64,000 nucleotides of DNA from Pelagibius sp048268885 (GTDB lineage Bacteria; Pseudomonadota; Alphaproteobacteria; Kiloniellales; Kiloniellaceae): contig JBLWUP010000031.1 of the NCBI GenBank assembly GCA_048268885.1, positions 6,357 through 70,356 on the forward strand. Direction: 5' to 3'. The stretch's first letter is position 1; each line of letters starts with the position of its first letter. Shown here in pieces: positions 1 to 7,560 of this stretch. The notes beneath the pieces were generated by a model. The model saw only the letters and a list, made by a program, of their open reading frames with translations, did not search any database and was not told the DNA's origin. The translations under genes were made by a program, and so were the position numbers.

Positions 1-428
1 CCCTGGATCTCGTCGGCGCGCCGCTGGAAGTGCTGAAGGTCGAAGGCCTGGTACAGAACGAGGGCGGCGTCCCGGACAAGCCCGAGGACGACCCGGAAGC
101 CGAAAACCAGCTGCTGACGGTCACCGAGCAGGGCCGCAGCGAGTTGCTGCGCCTGCTGTCGGCCAACGTGCGCCCGCAGATCAGCGACCTCAACAAGCTG
201 ATCGTCGCCTTGAAGATGCGCTTCCTGCATCTGATGGAGCCGGCCGACCAGCGTGTCCAGGCCGAACTGCTGCATGACATCAGCGAGCGCGAATTGGCCC
301 GCCTGATCGACCTGCGCCAGCACCACGATGTCGAATCCGGCCATCTGCACGACTGGCTGGATCTGGAGATCGCCCAGTCCCAGGCGCGCCTGGACTGGAC
401 CGCCAGACTGCGCGACAGCCTCAGCTGA
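1..428 (+). CDS. PadR-family transcriptional regulator, 5' truncated
   Basis: The open frame is already running at the window edge (first full codon at base 3), so the N-terminus is missing; the GTG at 30 is internal. What remains is the end of a winged-helix domain (a wing-like stretch with NEGGVPD, then LTVTEQGRSELLRLL, which matches the PadR pattern of a wing followed by LT-x-x-G), then a long helical C-terminal part of about 90 residues, rich in Leu, Glu and Arg, as in the dimerisation region of PadR regulators with a Vir-type C-terminus. PadR proteins usually repress nearby efflux or stress genes. The target is upstream of the window or unknown; the next gene lies on the other strand. 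Confidence 0.6.
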   Translation, partial: LDLVGAPLEVLKVEGLVQNEGGVPDKPEDDPEAENQLLTVTEQGRSELLRLLSANVRPQISDLNKLIVALKMRFLHLMEPADQRVQAELLHDISERELARLIDLRQHHDVESGHLHDWLDLEIAQSQARLDWTARLRDSLS

Positions 429-454
429 GTTTCAGCCACCTGCCGCCCAAACGC

Positions 455-576
455 TGTCGTCCCGGGGCTTGTTCCCGGGACCCAATGCCGTCAGCAAGTG
501 GGACCCGCCAGGTGTGAAGCCCTCGCCTACCGATCCGGCATAAAAATGGATCCCGGCAACAAGTGCCGGGATGACA
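455..576. repeat. Dispersed palindromic element, copy A
   Basis: This noncoding block contains two hairpins: a CCCGGG-type stem near 460-481, and TCCCGGC/GCCGGGA ending in GGGATGACA near 549-576. The same layout (TGTC plus first stem, a variable middle, then AATGGATCCCGG through CCGGGATGACA) recurs at 12087-12190. Elements with this sequence style are common in alphaproteobacterial intergenic DNA. It lies between two convergent genes and may also act as a terminator. Confidence 0.6.
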
Positions 577-591
577 CGGGAGCATATCCCC

Positions 592-1332
592 TCAGTAGAG
601 GTGCTGGCCGCCGGTGACGAAGATCTCCGTGCCGGTGACATAGCCGAAGTCCGGCGTGCAGAGCCGGAACACCGTGGCGGCCACCTCTTCCGGCCGCCCC
701 ATGCGGTGCAGCGGAATGCGCGGGATCAGCGCCTCGTATTCCTCGCCGATCATCTCCGTCTCGATCTCGCCCGGCGCCACGGCGTTGACCCGCACGTTGA
801 TCTCCGCGAACTCCACCGCCATCTCGCGCGTCAATGCGGAGAGCGCCGCCTTGGAGGTCGAATAGGCCGACCCGGCAAAGGGGTGCACCCCGTGACCGGC
901 GATGGAGGTGATGTTGACGATGGCGCCCGGGCCCTTGCGTAGCGGAGTGGCGAAACCGCGCCCCAGGGCCAGCGGCGCGAAGAAATTCAGTTCGAAGACC
1001 TCGCGCCAGAGGTCCAGGCTGCCGTTGAGGCAGCCCAGCCGCTCCTTGAAGGCCGTTTTCGGCGACACCGCGGCGTTGTTCACCAGGGCATGGACCGGAC
1101 CGTCGCCGATCAGCTCCTTGGCCTCGGCAATGAAGGCCGCGACCGCTTTCTTGTCGGCCAGGTCGGCGGTGATGTGGTGGGTCCAGTTCGGGTCGCGCAG
1201 GCAGTGAGCCGGCACCTCGTCGCGCGAACAGGTGATGATTTCCCAGCCCTCGTCGCTGAAGCGTTTCACCGTCGCGTGGCCGATCCCGCGGCTGGCGCCG
1301 GTCAGAATCACTCTCTGGCGTTCATCTGTCAT
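592..1332 (-). CDS. SDR-family NAD(P)-dependent oxidoreductase
   Basis: A 246-residue classical short-chain dehydrogenase/reductase. The nucleotide-binding motif TGASRGIG is at residues 10-17, NNAA is near 87, the catalytic Ser is in the ITSIAG strand, and Tyr and Lys are in YSTSK near 157-161. Length and motif spacing are normal for cytosolic tetrameric SDRs. The C-terminal GTEIFVTGGQ resembles the dimer-interface end of FabG-like enzymes. Substrate cannot be inferred; FabG-like or sugar/alcohol dehydrogenase activity is possible. It is transcribed alone, facing the PadR gene across the palindromic element. Confidence 0.85.
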   Translation of the reverse strand: MTDERQRVILTGASRGIGHATVKRFSDEGWEIITCSRDEVPAHCLRDPNWTHHITADLADKKAVAAFIAEAKELIGDGPVHALVNNAAVSPKTAFKERLGCLNGSLDLWREVFELNFFAPLALGRGFATPLRKGPGAIVNITSIAGHGVHPFAGSAYSTSKAALSALTREMAVEFAEINVRVNAVAPGEIETEMIGEEYEALIPRIPLHRMGRPEEVAATVFRLCTPDFGYVTGTEIFVTGGQHLY

Positions 1333-1407
1333 GGCGCGATCTTACTCTGGCAGCGCCGCTATGCCAGAGCGTAAATCTCGACAGGAAGGATTTCCGGAAC
1401 GACCGCC

Positions 1408-1773
1408 TCAGCGCACCGAAATGACGCGAAAGGTGCGCAGCGTGCCGTCGTGCTCGCGAATGGAGACGTACTCGCCTTCATGAAAGACGTGCGATTCGAA
1501 CTTGAAGCCGACCTCGTCGTCGTCGGGGTCGCCTTCCACGTCGTAGTGAAAGGCCCATTTGCCGCCACGGGTGTGGCGCAGGTGGCCGGTTTCGTCCCCC
1601 TCGCCTTCCCAGAAACGCGTGACGGTGCAGTTCTGGCGCGCCTTGCGCCATCCCTCCGCGTCGATGTGCCCCTCGGACGTCAAGGGCGCGCGCAAAATAT
1701 AACCCCGGTCCGGACTGCCGTTGGGGAAGTCGTGGTCCCGGGCGAGCTCCAAGCGGATCGTTTTTACAGACAT
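1408..1773 (-). CDS. Conserved hypothetical protein, 121 aa
   Basis: I do not recognise the family. The ATG at 1773 is chosen because AGGAGG sits 4 bases upstream (1778-1783); the GTG at 1788 would add five residues but overlaps that ribosome site. The protein is small, soluble and acidic, with many aromatic and Gly residues spread over alternating beta-like segments (YILRAPLT, GKWAFHYDVEG, VGFKFESHVFHEGEYVSI, LRTFRVISV). It has no Cys pair, no signal peptide and no membrane segment. The strand-rich pattern suggests a small beta-barrel or sandwich domain. Single gene between the SDR and the universal stress gene, all on the minus strand. Confidence 0.65.
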   Translation of the reverse strand: MSVKTIRLELARDHDFPNGSPDRGYILRAPLTSEGHIDAEGWRKARQNCTVTRFWEGEGDETGHLRHTRGGKWAFHYDVEGDPDDDEVGFKFESHVFHEGEYVSIREHDGTLRTFRVISVR

Positions 1774-1952
1774 CGAACCTCCTGCCACCTACTTACTTAA
1801 ACCTGCTTACTTATCTGGCCTGGCGGCCTTCGTGCGAGGGCTTTGAGACAAGGCCGGGCCCCTGCGGCGGGCCCGGATCCCAGCTTCGCCTATTCCCCGG
1901 GAGAGCGCAAATGCCGCCCCCGCTGCCCCCAGTGCCCCCGGCGTCCCGGAAC

Positions 1953-2819
1953 CTAGTGCATCATGAAAACGGCGATCTTGGAGCGCTCCAGAATGCCTTC
2001 CGTCGCCCCGCCGAGGATGCGCTCGCGCAGGCGGCTGTGGCCGTAGGCCCCCATCACCAGGCAGTCGGAGCCCGCGTGGTCGGCCTGATCCAGCAACCCC
2101 TCGGCGATGGATTCAGAGCCCGGCGAATAGGCCCAGGTCTTGCCCTTGACGCCGTGGGCGCCCAGGAAGCGGGCCAGGGAACTCGGCTCCATCACCTCGG
2201 CGTCCTCGCGGGCGGTGATGATGACCACTTCGGCGGCCTGCTTGAGCAGCGGCAAGGCGGCAGAGGTGGCGACGGCGCCTTCGCGCGAACCGTCCCAGGC
2301 GATGGCGACCTTGCTGCCGAAACCCGGCTTGATCTGCGCCGGCGCCATGAGGACCGGGCGCCCGCTGCCGAACAGGGCGGCGTCGAGGGAGGCGGATTCG
2401 TCGCCCTCGATCAGCGAGGGGTGCGGCATCACGATGACGTCTGCAAGGCGGCCCCGGCGCTCGATCTCCTCGGGCTGGCGGCCCATCACCACGTCCAGGC
2501 AGACCGCGAACTGCCCGGGATCGGAGGCGTCTTCGGGAGCGACCTCGGGCAGGCCCGCGCCGCTGCACAGCCGTTTGTAGCTGGCCTCGACCGCCTCGCG
2601 CCGCTTGGCGTTGCTGGCCTCGACGGAGGCCATGATCTGCTCCATGGCGGTGCCGGACATCCCTTCGCCCACGTAGGGCATCAGGTCGCGAGGGTCGTTG
2701 GCCACGTGCAGGAAATCGACCCGCGCGCCGAAACGCTGGCCCAGGTCGATCGCCGCGGCCATCGCCGCATCGCTGCCCGCGGCCCCGTCGGTGACGGCGA
2801 GAATGGTGGCCCAATCCAT
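1953..2819 (-). CDS. Universal stress protein, tandem UspA domains
   Basis: A 288-residue protein with two UspA folds. The N-terminal copy starts ATILAVTDGAAGSDAAM; the second begins near KVAIAWDGSREGAVA and ends with the ATP-binding signature G-x2-G-x9-G-(S/T), seen as GAYGHSRLRERILGGAT. Only the second domain has a full nucleotide motif, as is usual in tandem Usp proteins. AGGAG lies 6 bases before the ATG. A FixK/FNR-like palindrome (2919-2932) stands about 100 bases upstream, suggesting induction at low oxygen. Such proteins support survival under energy limitation or anoxia; the molecular partner is unknown. Confidence 0.88.
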   Translation of the reverse strand: MDWATILAVTDGAAGSDAAMAAAIDLGQRFGARVDFLHVANDPRDLMPYVGEGMSGTAMEQIMASVEASNAKRREAVEASYKRLCSGAGLPEVAPEDASDPGQFAVCLDVVMGRQPEEIERRGRLADVIVMPHPSLIEGDESASLDAALFGSGRPVLMAPAQIKPGFGSKVAIAWDGSREGAVATSAALPLLKQAAEVVIITAREDAEVMEPSSLARFLGAHGVKGKTWAYSPGSESIAEGLLDQADHAGSDCLVMGAYGHSRLRERILGGATEGILERSKIAVFMMH

Positions 2820-2918
2820 GGCTGGCTCCTTATCTGGAATAATGAACTCTTGGAACTAAAGGACTGAAGCGCCAGTCCGTTACCCTGATGATGGAAGGAC
2901 GAATAGTCCCGCCCGGCA

Positions 2919-2932
2919 TTGACCTGCGTCAA
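2919..2932 (-). promoter_or_regulatory. FixK/FNR-type box upstream of the universal stress gene
   Basis: TTGACCTGCGTCAA is a perfect dyad with the TTGA-N6-TCAA layout bound by FNR, ANR and FixK regulators. Its centre is about 106 bases before the ATG at 2819. If it sits at -41.5, transcription would start near base 2884, leaving a 65-base leader. It also lies just downstream of the fieF stop, so it can serve only the stress gene on this strand. Confidence 0.55.
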
Positions 2933-2955
2933 GCCCGCCGCGCAGGAGGCCGGCT

Positions 2956-3897
2956 TCAGCCCGCCGGGCGGCCGCCGGCCTCTTGTCCCGTGGGCGGTTC
3001 ATGGGGGTCCTGGTGGACGATGACCTCGGCGCCGGGAAAGGTCTCCCGCAGCACGTTCTCCACGTCGTCGGCGATGTCGTGCGCCTCGAGCAGGCTGAGG
3101 TCGGCATCGAGTTCGATGTGGCACTGGATGAAGATCTGCGGGCCGGAGGCGCGGGTGCGCAGGTCGTGATAGCCCCGCACGCCCGCGTGGTTGACGATGA
3201 CCTCGCGGATGCGGCTGCGCTCCTCCTCCGGCAGCTCGCGGTCCATCAGCATGTCGAGCGCCCCGGCGGCGATCTGCCAGGCGTTGTAGAGGATGTAGAG
3301 CGCGATGCCGATGCCGAAGACCGGGTCGATGAAGCGCCAGCCCAACTGGGACGCCAGCACAAGGGCCAGGATCACCGCGCCGTTCACCAGGATGTCGCCG
3401 GTGTAGTGCAGTTGGTCGGCGCTGATGGCCAGTGAGCCCGTGCGGCGCACCACATGGCGCTGCAGGGTGACCAGGCCCAGGGTGGCGATGATGGAGAAGA
3501 TCATCACCCCGATGCCGACCTCGCTGTTGGTCAGCGGCTGCGGCGAGAAGAAACGCTGGCCCGCCTCGATGAGCAGGAAAACCGCCGAGCCGGTGATGAA
3601 GACCGCCTGGCCGACGGCGGCCAGCGGCTCTGCCTTGCCGTGGCCGAAGCGGTGCTCGCGGTCCGCCGGCACCAGGGCATGGCGCACGGCGATGAGATTG
3701 ACCATGGAGGCGGCGGCATCCAGCAGGGAGTCGATCAGGGTGGAAAGGATACTGATCGAATCGGTCATGATGAAGGCGACCAGCTTCACCACGATCAGCA
3801 AGCCGGCCGTGGCCACCGAGGCGGTGGTGGCGAGGCGCAGAAGGCGCCCGGCCTCTTCTCCCGTCACCCTTGCGTCGGACCGGCCCGGACTGCTCAT
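2956..3897 (-). CDS. fieF: Cation diffusion facilitator exporter, FieF/YiiP type
   Basis: A 313-residue inner-membrane CDF antiporter that exports Zn(II) or Fe(II) in exchange for protons. It follows E. coli YiiP closely in layout: TM2 has the site-A pair D56 and D60 (DSLLD), TM5 has H164 and D168 (HYTGD), and the cytosolic loop HRFGHGKAEPLA is conserved. A C-terminal ferredoxin-like metal-binding domain follows, with HDLRTRASGPQIF and a terminal VIVHQDPHEP. The D-D/H-D set favours Zn/Fe/Cd. The start region is repeated three times in tandem (see 3895-3942), so translation initiation may be unusual; the ATG at 3897 is the only one in frame. The gene is closely followed by the stress protein. 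Confidence 0.9.
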   Translation of the reverse strand: MSSPGRSDARVTGEEAGRLLRLATTASVATAGLLIVVKLVAFIMTDSISILSTLIDSLLDAAASMVNLIAVRHALVPADREHRFGHGKAEPLAAVGQAVFITGSAVFLLIEAGQRFFSPQPLTNSEVGIGVMIFSIIATLGLVTLQRHVVRRTGSLAISADQLHYTGDILVNGAVILALVLASQLGWRFIDPVFGIGIALYILYNAWQIAAGALDMLMDRELPEEERSRIREVIVNHAGVRGYHDLRTRASGPQIFIQCHIELDADLSLLEAHDIADDVENVLRETFPGAEVIVHQDPHEPPTGQEAGGRPAG

Positions 3898-3942
3898 GGG
3901 TGACTGCTCATGGGTGACTGCTCATGGGTGGCTGGTCATGGG
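3895..3942. repeat. 14-bp tandem repeat across the fieF start and pdxH stop
   Basis: Units catgggtgactgct at 3895-3908 and 3909-3922 are identical; 3923-3936 (catgggtggctggt) differs at two positions and a fourth partial unit follows. On the minus strand each unit supplies ATGAGC or similar, so start codons lie at 3897, 3911 and 3925, one in each reading frame because 14 is not a multiple of 3. The pdxH stop (3936-3938) falls in the array. Confidence 0.8.
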
Positions 3943-4544
3943 TAGAGTCGCTCCGTCGTCCAAGCATCGCCGGTGTCGGACTCGGCGCGGCTGTAGACCA
4001 GCCGGTCGTGCAGCCGGAAGGCGCCGTCCTGCCAGAATTCGATGAGCCGCGGCGTGAGGCGGAAACCGGACCAGTAGGCCGGCCGCGGCACCTTGGTGAC
4101 GGCGTACTTGGCGGCGTACTTGGCGACGCGCTTTTCCAGCTCGAAACGGCCTTCCAAGGGCCGCGACTGCTGGCTGGCCCAGGCGCCGATCTGGCTCTGC
4201 TTCGCCCGGCTGCCGAAATACTCGTCGGCCTCCGCGTCGCTCACCGGGGCGACCTCCCCCTCGATTCGCACTTGGCGGCGCAGGCTCTTCCAGTGGAACA
4301 GCAGGGCGGCCTTGGGCGTGGCCAGAAGTTGCCGGCCCTTGCGGCTCTCGTAATTGGTGTAGAACACGAAACCCTTCTCGTCATAACCCTTCAGCAGCAC
4401 CATGCGGCATGACGGCATCCCGTCGGTCCCGACGGTGGACAGCGCCATGGCGTTGGGGTCATTGACTTCCGACGCCTCCGCCTCGGCCAGCCAGGCCGCG
4501 AAGATGCCGAAAGGATCGGTGGGGCGCTCCGATCTGATCTCCAT
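3936..4544 (-). CDS. pdxH: Pyridoxamine 5'-phosphate oxidase
   Basis: FMN enzyme that oxidises pyridoxamine or pyridoxine 5'-phosphate to pyridoxal 5'-phosphate, the last step of PLP synthesis and salvage. The 202-residue product has the split-barrel core: AMALSTVGTDGMPSCRMVLLKG, FVFYTNYESRKGRQL (FMN contacts) and FHWKSLRRQVRIEGEV. The family's C-terminal signature ends as FRLTPRLIEFWQ and WTTERLYP. The open frame runs much further upstream, but residues before MEIRSERPTDPF look noncoding. I chose the ATG at 4544; the ATG at 4565 would add seven residues and is possible. Family length is about 200-218 residues, consistent with both. Confidence 0.9.
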   Translation of the reverse strand: MEIRSERPTDPFGIFAAWLAEAEASEVNDPNAMALSTVGTDGMPSCRMVLLKGYDEKGFVFYTNYESRKGRQLLATPKAALLFHWKSLRRQVRIEGEVAPVSDAEADEYFGSRAKQSQIGAWASQQSRPLEGRFELEKRVAKYAAKYAVTKVPRPAYWSGFRLTPRLIEFWQDGAFRLHDRLVYSRAESDTGDAWTTERLYP

Positions 4545-4909
4545 AGAACTGCTTTTCCCGGGCATGTGAAGCGATATCCGTTCCGGCGCCACCTTATAGC
4601 GGCCTCCCGACGGAGAAAATGCCAGAAAACCGGGGACTTGGCCAATGCAGCCCCGAACCGGTAGGGATCGGGCCGGGATCGGGCCAGGACGGGGATGTTT
4701 CCGCCCCCGGCGCCGTAACATTTCGTGAAAACCCGGCGGTCGCCATGAGATCGCCGTATTCTTGAGCCAAGTCATTCTCCGGGGCCGTCCCGTGGAGCTA
4801 CCAATGGGGGAACCACCGCGGGGAACCCTTTAACGGGCCCGACCGTTGGGGACCTGTGAAACGGGGGCCCCTTTTGTCCAGAGCCCCTATGTTAAGCGAG
4901 GGTATCTTT

Positions 4910-5386
4910 ATGAAACTTCGAGTCGTCATCGCCGCCGGCGCCATCGCCTTGACCGCCGCCGCCTGTGAAAACAGCAGCCTGGGCGGCACCAAACAGACCA
5001 TCGGCACCCTGGGCGGCGCCGCCGCCGGCGGCCTGTTCGGCGCCCAGTTCGGCAGCGGTTCGGGCCAGCTTGCCGCGACGGCAGCGGGCGCTCTGCTCGG
5101 CGCCTTCATCGGCAGCGAAATCGGCCGCACCATGGACGAGGTCGACCGCCAGAAGGCCGAAACCGCCTACCAGCGCGCGACCACCGCGCCGGTCGGCGAG
5201 ACCATCAGCTGGAGCAATCCCAACACCGGCAACAGCGGCACCGTGACCCCGACGCGCGAGGGGCAATCCTCGACGGGGGCCTATTGCCGCGAGTTCCAGC
5301 AGACCGTCATCATCGGCGGCAAGGAAGAGCAGGCCTACGGCGTGGCCTGCCGCCAGCCGGACGGCGCCTGGGAAATCCGCAATTAG
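4910..5386 (+). CDS. Glycine-zipper outer-membrane lipoprotein (17-kDa antigen type)
   Basis: A 158-residue exported protein. The start at 4910 is supported by AGGG seven bases upstream, and it gives a Lys-Arg N-terminus, a hydrophobic core and a lipobox-like LTAAAC with Cys19. Residues 30-75 form a glycine zipper (GTLGGAAAGGLFGAQFGSGSG then AGALLGAFIGSEIGRTMD), typical of the RT0821/Lpp0805 and Rickettsia 17-kDa antigen family. The C-terminal half is a small beta domain with two Cys (TGAYCREFQ and GVACRQPDGAWEI). Glycine-zipper lipoproteins sit in the outer membrane; their role is structural or unknown. The lipobox is not canonical at -3, so lipidation is probable rather than certain. Confidence 0.8.
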   Translation: MKLRVVIAAGAIALTAAACENSSLGGTKQTIGTLGGAAAGGLFGAQFGSGSGQLAATAAGALLGAFIGSEIGRTMDEVDRQKAETAYQRATTAPVGETISWSNPNTGNSGTVTPTREGQSSTGAYCREFQQTVIIGGKEEQAYGVACRQPDGAWEIRN

Positions 5387-5407
5387 GCGCTTCCGGGCCG
5401 AAAGCCG

Positions 5408-5425
5408 GGGGGCAATTGAGCCCCT
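5408..5425 (+). terminator. Stem-loop after the lipoprotein gene
   Basis: GGGGC, loop AATTGA, GCCCC (5409-5424), about 20 bases past the stop. The T tract after it is only two bases, so it is a weak intrinsic terminator or an RNA-stabilising hairpin. Confidence 0.35.
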
Positions 5426-5517
5426 TGGGTGAGCGATTGGGAGGGGGTATTCTTCAGGGGATATCCCTTTCCCCGATTCTCCAACCCTAAACTTCCGGGG
5501 TCGCAATCGTAGAGCCT

Positions 5518-6429
5518 ATGCAGGATCCCTATAAGCTGCTGAACGTCGACCGCTCGGCGTCGCAAGAGGACATCAAGCGCGCCTACCGCAAGCTGGCCAA
5601 GGAGTTGCATCCGGACATCAACCCGGGCAACGAGGCGGTCGAGCAGAAATTCAAGGAAATCTCCCAGGCCTACAGCATCCTGGGGGACGCGGAGAAGCGT
5701 AAGCGCTTCGACCAGGGCGAGATTGACGCCAGCGGCCAGGAGACGCCCTTCAAGGGCGGCTTCTACCGCAACCACGCCGGCACCCGGCGCGGCGCCAAGT
5801 ACAACCCCTTCGACTTCGGCGAAGACGTCAGCGCCGACGACATCTTCGCCGATCTGTTCGGCGCCAAGAACCGGCGCGTGCGCCGGCCCGGGGCCAACGT
5901 CTCCTACACCGTGCCGATCACCTTCCTGGAGGCCGCCAAGGGTGCCAAGAAGCGCATCAAGCTGGCCGACGGCAAGACCCTGGACGTGCGCATCCCGCCG
6001 GGCACCGAGGACCGCCAGACCCTGCGCCTGAAAGGCCAGGGCATGCCCGGCGTCGGCGGCGGGCCGGCCGGCGACGCCCTGGTCGAGGCGCACATCCAGC
6101 CGCATGCCTTCTTCGAGCGCAAAGGCAACAACGTGCACGTGGAGCTGCCGGTGACGCTGCAGGAAGCGGTGCTCGGCGCCACGGTGACCGTGCCGACGGT
6201 GCACGGCAGCGTGTCGATGAAGATCCCGGCCGGCTCCAACAGCGGGTCGACCCTGCGCCTGAAAGGCAAGGGCATCAAAGCGCGCGACGGCGACGAGATG
6301 GGCGACCAGTACGTGAAACTGAAGGTCATGCTGCCGGAGCGCCCGGACCAGGAGCTGCGCGACTTCATCGAGAACTGGAGCCGCTCGCACGACTACGACC
6401 CGAGGCGCAAGGCGGGCCTCACCGAATAG
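5518..6429 (+). CDS. cbpA: DnaJ-class co-chaperone / curved DNA-binding protein CbpA
   Basis: A 303-residue type-II J-protein. The J domain is at residues 1-68 with HPD at 31-33, the motif that stimulates DnaK ATPase. A Gly/Phe/Asp-rich linker follows (FKGGFYRN, YNPFDFGEDVSADDIFADLFG), then the two C-terminal substrate-binding barrels without the zinc finger of DnaJ. CbpA also binds curved DNA in other bacteria. The next gene is its inhibitor cbpM, which supports CbpA over a generic J-protein. A weak heat-shock-like promoter can be imagined at 5424-5453 (CTTG, 18 bases, GGTATTCT), but the match is poor. Confidence 0.9.
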   Translation: MQDPYKLLNVDRSASQEDIKRAYRKLAKELHPDINPGNEAVEQKFKEISQAYSILGDAEKRKRFDQGEIDASGQETPFKGGFYRNHAGTRRGAKYNPFDFGEDVSADDIFADLFGAKNRRVRRPGANVSYTVPITFLEAAKGAKKRIKLADGKTLDVRIPPGTEDRQTLRLKGQGMPGVGGGPAGDALVEAHIQPHAFFERKGNNVHVELPVTLQEAVLGATVTVPTVHGSVSMKIPAGSNSGSTLRLKGKGIKARDGDEMGDQYVKLKVMLPERPDQELRDFIENWSRSHDYDPRRKAGLTE

Positions 6430-6503
6430 AATGACGCGGCCCGGCCAAGGCGGCCGCTGGACGGCGGGAACAGAGGTCAGGATACGAGGAGAACGTTGGG
6501 GCG

Positions 6504-6842
6504 ATGCTGGTGAAGTTCGACGAAGTCCTGGTCGCGGTCGATATCGGCGCCAGCGAGTTGCACACCTGGATCGAGCAGAACTGGGTGCTGCCGGTGGAGG
6601 AAAACGGCGACTTCTTCTTCGACGACACGGACGTGGCGCGCGTGCGCCTCATCGCCGAGCTGCGCAACGATCTCGGTGTCAACGAGGACGCCATCCCCGT
6701 GGTGCTGCGCCTGCTCGACCAGGTCTACAGCCTGCGCCGCGCGCTCGCGGACCTGAACGACGCCATTCAGGAGCTGCCCGAATCGGCCCAGGAACAGTTG
6801 CGCGACTACCTCAGCGACGAAGACCAGCCCCCTTCCACGTGA
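6504..6842 (+). CDS. cbpM: Chaperone modulator CbpM
   Basis: A 112-residue protein of the CbpM/MerR-like family that binds the J domain of CbpA and blocks both its co-chaperone and DNA-binding activities. It shows a winged-helix-like N-terminal half (VDIGASELHTWIEQNWVLP, FFFDDTDVARVRLIAELRNDLGV) and a C-terminal helix (AIPVVLRLLDQVYSLRRALADL) matching the known antitoxin-like fold. It lies 74 bases after cbpA on the same strand, the standard cbpA-cbpM order. The acidic Asp/Glu/Pro-rich tail is unremarkable. Confidence 0.85.
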   Translation: MLVKFDEVLVAVDIGASELHTWIEQNWVLPVEENGDFFFDDTDVARVRLIAELRNDLGVNEDAIPVVLRLLDQVYSLRRALADLNDAIQELPESAQEQLRDYLSDEDQPPST

Positions 6843-6871
6843 AGCGCCGCGCCCGCAAGAGGGGCGCGATG

Positions 6872-7504
6872 CTACGGGTTGAGGGCCGCCAGCTTGGCCC
6901 CGAAGAGCACGAAGACGGTGCCGGTCACCCCTTTCAGCCAACGCTGGAAGCGGCCGCTGCGGGCGGCCCGCGTGAGGCGCGCGAAAAGCACGATCATGGC
7001 GGTGAACCAGACGGCGTTCAGCGCAGCGTGGAGACAGACCAGCACAAAGGCCGACTGCACCGCCCCTTCACCGAAGGGAATGAACTGCGGGAAGGCGGCC
7101 AGATAAAACATCGAGACCTTGGGATTGAGCGCATTGGTGAGGAAGCCCTCACCGAAGGCCCTGACGAGGGGCCGCCGGCGGCGTGCCGGGGCGACCTCGG
7201 CGACGCTGGCAACTCCCCGCCAGGCTTCGCGCAGGGCCTTGAAGCCGATCCAGCAGAGATAGGCGGCGCCCAGCACCTTGACGACGAAGAAGGCTTCCGC
7301 CGAGCGCACCAGGATGAGCGAGATGCCGAAGATCGACAGCGCGCCGTGCAGGTAGAAGGCCGTGACGAAACCGGCAACGTTGGCGAAGCCTGCCTTACGC
7401 CCGGAAGTCGGCACGATTTTGGCGATCAGCACGCCGTTGGGTCCAGGCGACATGACCAGCAAGGCCGCCACGCCCGCGAACCCCAGAAGATGCAACAGAT
7501 CCAT
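6872..7504 (-). CDS. LysE/RhtB-family amino acid exporter
   Basis: A 210-residue inner-membrane protein with about six hydrophobic segments. The N-terminal MSPGPNGVLIAKIVPTSGRKAG matches the LysE/RhtB signature (SPGPN followed by a conserved Gly-Arg-x2-Gly), and FLTNALNPKVSMFYLAAFPQF is the second family motif (NPK). Members export basic or neutral amino acids, homoserine lactone or related metabolites; the substrate here is not determinable. The start at 7504 places the SPGPN motif at residue 20, as usual. The longer open frame upstream is only a shadow of the YihY gene. It converges on cbpM. Confidence 0.85.
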   Translation of the reverse strand: MDLLHLLGFAGVAALLVMSPGPNGVLIAKIVPTSGRKAGFANVAGFVTAFYLHGALSIFGISLILVRSAEAFFVVKVLGAAYLCWIGFKALREAWRGVASVAEVAPARRRRPLVRAFGEGFLTNALNPKVSMFYLAAFPQFIPFGEGAVQSAFVLVCLHAALNAVWFTAMIVLFARLTRAARSGRFQRWLKGVTGTVFVLFGAKLAALNP

Positions 7505-7560
7505 CGCCCGCTCCGCTCCGATATCAGGATTCGAAGATAGCCTCTCAACAGACTCCGGCG

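Noticed and set aside
5424..5453. Heat-shock sigma promoter before cbpA
   Set aside because: CTTG with an 18-base spacer and GGTATTCT is too weak a match, and it overlaps the stem-loop after the previous gene.
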